64,000 bases of DNA from assembly GCF_006716465.1 (NCBI RefSeq), contig NZ_VFPB01000003.1:356426-420425 (forward strand), read 5' to 3'. The notes beneath the pieces were generated by a model. That model was not told the DNA's origin. It made no database searches and saw only the letters and a list, made by a program, of their open reading frames with translations. The position numbers were made by a program, and so were the translations under genes. How positions within the stretch are numbered: position 1 is the stretch's first letter; every line of letters begins with the position of its first letter. This DNA is from Pseudoxanthomonas sp. 3HH-4 (lineage in GTDB: Bacteria; Pseudomonadota; Gammaproteobacteria; Xanthomonadales; Xanthomonadaceae). Of this stretch, positions 59,515 through 64,000 are shown in pieces.

Positions 59515-60249
59515 TCACCACCGCGGCGCCTTCGTCAGCGGCGGCGCTTCATGCTGGCGGTCGTACGCACGCAGTTCCTCGCGGATGTGCTGGATCCGCT
59601 GGCGGCCGAGGGTGTTGCGGCTGTCGTCGAGGACTACGCCGCCCAGCAGTTCGGCCATGCGCTCGACGTTGGGGAGCAGCTTCTCCCAGGCTTCCAGCGC
59701 CGTCATCGGTGCGGGCAGCGTGAGGAAGAACGCGATGGCCGGGGTTTCCAGGGTGCGGATGTTGGCCATGTCGAAGCTGCCGGGCTGCATGATGTTGGCC
59801 ATGCTGAAGACCGGGCCGCGTTCCGCATGCCCTTCCACCAGCCGGTGGAAGACATTCATGTGGCCGAAGGTCAGGCCCGTCTTCTCGGCGGCGACCACGA
59901 TGTCCTCGCCGCGCAGCACCTGCCCGGCCTTGGCCGCGACATACAGCGAGACGATCTTGTCGAAATCCTGGCTGGGCCGCTTGCCCAGGTCGCTTTCGAC
60001 GCCCGCCACCGGCGTGCCGCCGGGCAGGCCCAGCTCGGGCTGGCTGACACGGTCGTCGCTGTAGTCCTGCAACTGCTCGCTGGTGTCGTCGCCAGCAAGG
60101 CTGGGCTCGACGCGCGCCGTGTCGCGTTCGGCGGGTTCCAGCCGGCGGCCCTGGCTGGGTTTCTTGGGACGACCGAACAGGAAGATCGCGACCAGCAACA
60201 GGATGCCGGCGACGATGATTCCGATACGAAGCATGGCCATGTCGGACAC
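59515..60249 (-). CDS. zipA: Cell division protein ZipA
   Basis: 244 aa. N-terminal membrane anchor (LRIGIIVAGILLLVAIFLFG), basic then acidic linker, C-terminal FtsZ-binding domain (about 105-235: IVVAAEKTGLTFGHMNVFHR, FFLTLPAPMTALEAWEKL). GTG 60249 is chosen because GGAG lies 8 bp upstream; ATG 60240 is the alternative. Tethers FtsZ to the membrane. Directly downstream of smc. Confidence 0.93.
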   Translation of the reverse strand: MSDMAMLRIGIIVAGILLLVAIFLFGRPKKPSQGRRLEPAERDTARVEPSLAGDDTSEQLQDYSDDRVSQPELGLPGGTPVAGVESDLGKRPSQDFDKIVSLYVAAKAGQVLRGEDIVVAAEKTGLTFGHMNVFHRLVEGHAERGPVFSMANIMQPGSFDMANIRTLETPAIAFFLTLPAPMTALEAWEKLLPNVERMAELLGGVVLDDSRNTLGRQRIQHIREELRAYDRQHEAPPLTKAPRW

Positions 60250-60284
60250 AGGGGATTCTCCGGCAAGGTGGAATGGATGAAGGG

Positions 60285-63200
60285 TCAGGCGGCGCCGGCC
60301 AGGCGGGCGGCCTCTTCCAGGTCCACCGACACCAGCCGGCTGACACCGGGTTCCCGCATGGTAACGCCACTGAGCTGGTGTGCGGCTTCCATCGTGGCCT
60401 TGTTGTGGGACACGAACAGGAACTGCACCTTCTCGCTCATCTCCTTCACCATGTTGGTGAAGCGGCCCACGTTGGCCTCGTCGAGTGGAGCATCGACTTC
60501 GTCCAGCAGGCAGAACGGCGCGGGATTGAGCTGGAAGATGGCGAACACCAGCGCCACCGCGGTCATCGCCTTCTCGCCGCCGGAGAGCAGCGAAATATTG
60601 GACACGCGCTTGCCGGGAGGACGCGCCATGATGGCCACGCCGGTGTCGAGCAGGTCTTCGCCGGTCAGTTCCAGATAGGCATGGCCGCCGCCGAACAGGC
60701 GCGGATACAGCTGCTGCACGCCGGCATTGACGCGGTCGAAGGTGTCCTTGAAGCGGCCGCGGGTCTCGCGGTCGATCTTGCGGATGGCTTCTTCCAGCGT
60801 TTCCAGCGCGGTGGTCAGGTCGACGTTCTGCGCGTCCAGATACTCCGAACGCTGGCTGGCTTCGCCGTACTCGTGGATGGCGGCCAGGTTGACCGGCTCC
60901 AGCCGGCGCATGCGGCCATCGATCTGGGTGACGGCCTGCTCCCACTCGCGGATGTCGGCGACCTCGGGCAGCGTGTTGATGACGTCGTCCAGCACGAAGC
61001 CGCCGGCGACGACGGCCTCGGACAGCTGCTCGGCCTTCAGCGCGAGTGCCTGCTGGTCGAGCTTGCGCTGCGAGATGCGCTCGCGTTGGGCCACGGCCTG
61101 TTCGTCGCGTTGCTGGCGGGTCTGCTCGTACTTGCGCAGCTCGTTGTCGATGCCTTCCAGCAGCGAGCGCGCTTCGGCCAGCTGGCGGTCGGCGGTGACG
61201 CGGTGTTCGAGGGCAGCCTGGCGCTGGGCATCCAGCTCCTGGACCGGTGAATCGCCTTCGCTGAGCTGCAGGGTGAGTTCTTCCAGGCGTGAGTCCAGCT
61301 GCCCGCGCTGCCCACCCATGCGCTCCAGCGCCTGGCTCAGCGAGACGATCTGGGCGCGCTGCGATTCCAGCGTCAGTGCCAGCGCGTGCACGGTGTCGCG
61401 CGAACTGCGGGCGGCTTCGCGGGCCTGGTCGCGGGCGTCGACCAGCTGGCGGCGTTCGCCTTCCAGTGCCTGCCGGGCCGACTCCAGGTCGCCCATGCGG
61501 GTAACCGCATCCTCGAGCTTGGCGCGGGCTTCGCGGGCCTGTTCGCGGCTGGTATCCAGCGTTTCGACCAGTTGCGCGATCTCGCCATCGATGCGCTCAA
61601 GGCGCGTCCGCGTGGCGTCCACCTTGCCCTGCTGGCTCTGCAGCTGGCCGGCCAGTTCCGACACGCCGCGATGGGCCATGTAGAGCGTGCGCTGCGCGTC
61701 TTCGCGCTGCTGCTCGGCGGCCAGCAGCTGATCGCGCAGCTGCGCCAGGCGCTCTTCCAGTTCGGCTTCGCGCGCCTGCAGGGTTTCGATCTCGCCACGC
61801 AGCGCCTGGATCTCGCGCTCGCGCAGCAGCGCGCCCTGCTTGGCGGCGCCGGAACGCAGCACGCGCACCCAGCCTGCGCCGAGGCGTTCGCCGTTGCGGG
61901 TGATGACGGAATCGCCCTCGCCAAGCTGCGATTGCAGGCGGCGGGCTTCACCCAGATCCTCGGCCACGTGCAGGCGGGCCAGCAGGCGACGGATCGCCGC
62001 CGGCCCCTGCACCTTGGCGGCCAACGAGGTCGGTGCGAACGCGACATCGCTGCGGTCGTCCGACACCAGTGCGATGCGGCCGTCGCCGAGTTCGCCCAGT
62101 GCATCGACCAAGGCTTCGGGCGCATCGACCAGCACACCTTCGATCAGCTGGCCGAGCGCGCCTTCGACGGCGTTCTCCCAGCCCGGCTCGACGGTCAGCT
62201 TCTCGCCGACGCGCGAAGCATTGTCCAGGCCGCGCGCCTTCAACCAGCTCATCGCGGCGCCCTGCTCCTGGCCCAACGCGGCGTGCTGCAGCGTCTCGAG
62301 CGAGGACAGGCGGCCGCGCGCTTCCTGCGCGCGCTTGCGCACGTCGGACAGCTCGGTCTGGGTGCCACGCTGCTGCTCCTGCACGTCGGCGGCGCCCTGC
62401 TTGCGCGCCTCGACCTGCTCGGCCAGCGTGTCCAGTGATTCCTTCTGGGTATCGTGCTGCAGCTGCAGTTGTTCGAAGGCGGACGCCAGTGCGTCCAGGT
62501 CCAGCCCGAGGCGTTCGTTGGCCAACGCCTCGCGACGGCGCTCGGCTTCCAGCGACTGGCGGTCGAGGTAATCCACGCGGGTGCGTTCCACGTCACCGGC
62601 GCGCGAAGCTTCCGCCGATTCGCGGCTGTGGGTTTCCCAGCGCAGTTGCCAGTCGGCCAGCGCGGCCTCGGCCTCGCGCAGGGCGTCCTGGCGGAACACA
62701 TCCTCCTCGCGCAGCTGTTCGAGCTGCGGTTCGGCATCGGCGACCGACTCACGCAGCACGTTGAGGCGGGTCTCGTCGCCGCTGATGTGCTGGCCGAGTT
62801 CCTGCAGCGCGTTATGGGCTTCGTCGCGGGCCCTCTTCAGGCGGTCGCCGAGCTCGCGCTGGTGCTGGATCTGCTGTTCGATGCGGGCCAGCGTGCTGCC
62901 GACCTGGTAGACCTCACCCTGCGCCTTGTTGAGGGCATCGGCAGCTTCCTCGCGGCGCACGCGGTCGGTTTCGAGCAGGCGCTCGGCTTCGCGCTGTTCG
63001 GCAATCAGCTGCTGCAGGCGGGTCTCTTCCTGCGACAACGCCTCGCGCAGGCCCTGCAGCTTGCCGTCAAGGCCGCGATACTCCAGCGCCTTCCACTCGG
63101 CGTCCTTCACCCGGCGTTCTTCCTGCAGCGCCTTGTACTGCTCGGCCTGCTTGGCCTGGCGCTTGAGGTGCTCGAGCTGCTTGCCGATTTCCTCGCGCAG

Positions 63201-63788
63201 GTCGTTGAGGCGGTCGAGGTTTTCGCGGGTGTGGCGGATGCGGGTTTCGGTTTCCTTGCGGCGCTCCTTGTACTTGGAGATGCCGGCGGCTTCCTCCAGG
63301 TACACGCGCAGGTCTTCCGGCCGCGCTTCGATGATCTGGCTGATCATGCCCTGCTCGATGATCGAGTAGCTGCGCGGGCCCAGGCCGGTGCCGAGGAACA
63401 GGTCGGTGATGTCGCGGCGGCGGCACTTGGTGCCGTTGAGGTAGTAGTTGCTCTGGCCGTCGCGACTGACCAGGCGCCGGACCGAGATTTCGTTGAAGGC
63501 GGCGAACTCGCCGCTGATGGTGTGGTCGCTGTTGTCGAAGATCAGTTCGACCGAGGCCTGCGAGACGGGCTTGCGCGCCGCCGAGCCGGAGAAGATCACA
63601 TCGGTCAGCGAGTCGCCGCGCAGGCGGCTGGCCGAACTTTCGCCCATGACCCAGCGCACCGCATCGATGATGTTCGACTTGCCGCAGCCGTTCGGACCGA
63701 CCACGCCGGTCATGTTGGTCGGCAGGTGCAGCACGGTGGGATCGACGAACGACTTGAAACCGGACAGCTTGATGGTGGAAAGGCGCAT
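60285..63788 (-). CDS. smc: Chromosome segregation ATPase SMC
   Basis: 1167 aa. Walker A GPNGCGKSNI near residue 32, long coiled coils interrupted by a hinge (about 505-650, VEGALGQLIEGVLVDAPEAL), and the C-terminal head with signature LLSGGEKAMTA and Walker B CLLDEVDAPLDEAN. ATG 63788 begins MRLSTIKLSGFKSF, the usual start. Organises the chromosome with ScpA/ScpB, not in the window. The 212 bp to the right edge hold no recognisable gene. Confidence 0.97.
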   Translation of the reverse strand: MRLSTIKLSGFKSFVDPTVLHLPTNMTGVVGPNGCGKSNIIDAVRWVMGESSASRLRGDSLTDVIFSGSAARKPVSQASVELIFDNSDHTISGEFAAFNEISVRRLVSRDGQSNYYLNGTKCRRRDITDLFLGTGLGPRSYSIIEQGMISQIIEARPEDLRVYLEEAAGISKYKERRKETETRIRHTRENLDRLNDLREEIGKQLEHLKRQAKQAEQYKALQEERRVKDAEWKALEYRGLDGKLQGLREALSQEETRLQQLIAEQREAERLLETDRVRREEAADALNKAQGEVYQVGSTLARIEQQIQHQRELGDRLKRARDEAHNALQELGQHISGDETRLNVLRESVADAEPQLEQLREEDVFRQDALREAEAALADWQLRWETHSRESAEASRAGDVERTRVDYLDRQSLEAERRREALANERLGLDLDALASAFEQLQLQHDTQKESLDTLAEQVEARKQGAADVQEQQRGTQTELSDVRKRAQEARGRLSSLETLQHAALGQEQGAAMSWLKARGLDNASRVGEKLTVEPGWENAVEGALGQLIEGVLVDAPEALVDALGELGDGRIALVSDDRSDVAFAPTSLAAKVQGPAAIRRLLARLHVAEDLGEARRLQSQLGEGDSVITRNGERLGAGWVRVLRSGAAKQGALLREREIQALRGEIETLQAREAELEERLAQLRDQLLAAEQQREDAQRTLYMAHRGVSELAGQLQSQQGKVDATRTRLERIDGEIAQLVETLDTSREQAREARAKLEDAVTRMGDLESARQALEGERRQLVDARDQAREAARSSRDTVHALALTLESQRAQIVSLSQALERMGGQRGQLDSRLEELTLQLSEGDSPVQELDAQRQAALEHRVTADRQLAEARSLLEGIDNELRKYEQTRQQRDEQAVAQRERISQRKLDQQALALKAEQLSEAVVAGGFVLDDVINTLPEVADIREWEQAVTQIDGRMRRLEPVNLAAIHEYGEASQRSEYLDAQNVDLTTALETLEEAIRKIDRETRGRFKDTFDRVNAGVQQLYPRLFGGGHAYLELTGEDLLDTGVAIMARPPGKRVSNISLLSGGEKAMTAVALVFAIFQLNPAPFCLLDEVDAPLDEANVGRFTNMVKEMSEKVQFLFVSHNKATMEAAHQLSGVTMREPGVSRLVSVDLEEAARLAGAA

Positions 63789-64000
63789 GCGGCGGTGTCT
63801 TCCGGGCACCGCGACCGGACCGGGCCGGCGCGCTGCCGCAAGTGTGAAGTGGGATCAGCTTCGATTGCCAATTCATTGATTTGACTGACAATCCGACATG
63901 CCTTGGGGCACGCCAACGGATGAGTATAGCCGCCCCTGCCATGGGATGCCCGGGCCTCCCGTTGACGTACGCCGCACCACTACCAGCGTACGGAGAGGCC

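Overview
The window is high-GC, densely coded chromosome from a gammaproteobacterium of the family Xanthomonadaceae, probably Pseudoxanthomonas or a close relative such as Lysobacter or Luteimonas. The basis is the order smc-zipA-(insert)-ligA, a short LexA with the imuA-imuB-dnaE2 cassette, flagellar genes read by sigma-54 and sigma-28, and several dispersed palindromic repeats that look typical of this family. The genus is an inference. No rRNA, tRNA, phage, transposase or CRISPR array was seen.

Layout. 1-16.9 kb is a chemotaxis and cyclic-di-GMP block: two large MCPs with CheR/CheB tether motifs, a PAS-PAS-GAF-GGDEF-EAL enzyme, a secreted OB-fold protein, cheR-cheD-cheB, a membrane-anchored MCP without a sensor domain, a small kinase overlapping a degenerate GGDEF-EAL-receiver protein, and a PAS histidine kinase at the end of the flgM-flgN operon. 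17-31 kb is flagellar: flgA, cheV and flgBCDEF-GHIJKL. 31-43 kb is DNA repair: lexA-imuA-imuB-dnaE2-alkB, an HDOD protein, and a helicase/exonuclease pair like Bacillus MrfA/MrfB. 43-50 kb holds three small paralogous unknowns, a kinase/response-regulator operon, a membrane GGDEF protein and mtnA. 51-64 kb has a DUF3011 protein, epmA, ligA, an accessory segment with small and broken genes, then zipA and smc.

How it works together. Sites matching sigma-28 (TNAAG-N14-GCCGAT) precede the GGDEF-EAL gene, the OB-fold/MCP operon, the third MCP, flgM (two in tandem) and cheV. Sites matching sigma-54 (GGCAC-N5-TTGC) precede flgA, flgB and flgG. This fits a hierarchy in which sigma-54 drives hook and rod genes and sigma-28 drives chemotaxis and signalling genes once FlgM is exported. 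The repair operon has a GTAC-N4-GTAC palindrome touching the lexA start, as expected for LexA2 autoregulation.

Most unusual non-coding structures: two ~500-bp long-palindrome elements, one splitting flgF from flgG; four head-to-head REP pairs, one of which supplies the stop codon of a GIY-YIG gene; a 14-unit degenerate 21-bp tandem array upstream of ligA; and a single-gene segment bounded by perfect 35-bp inverted repeats.
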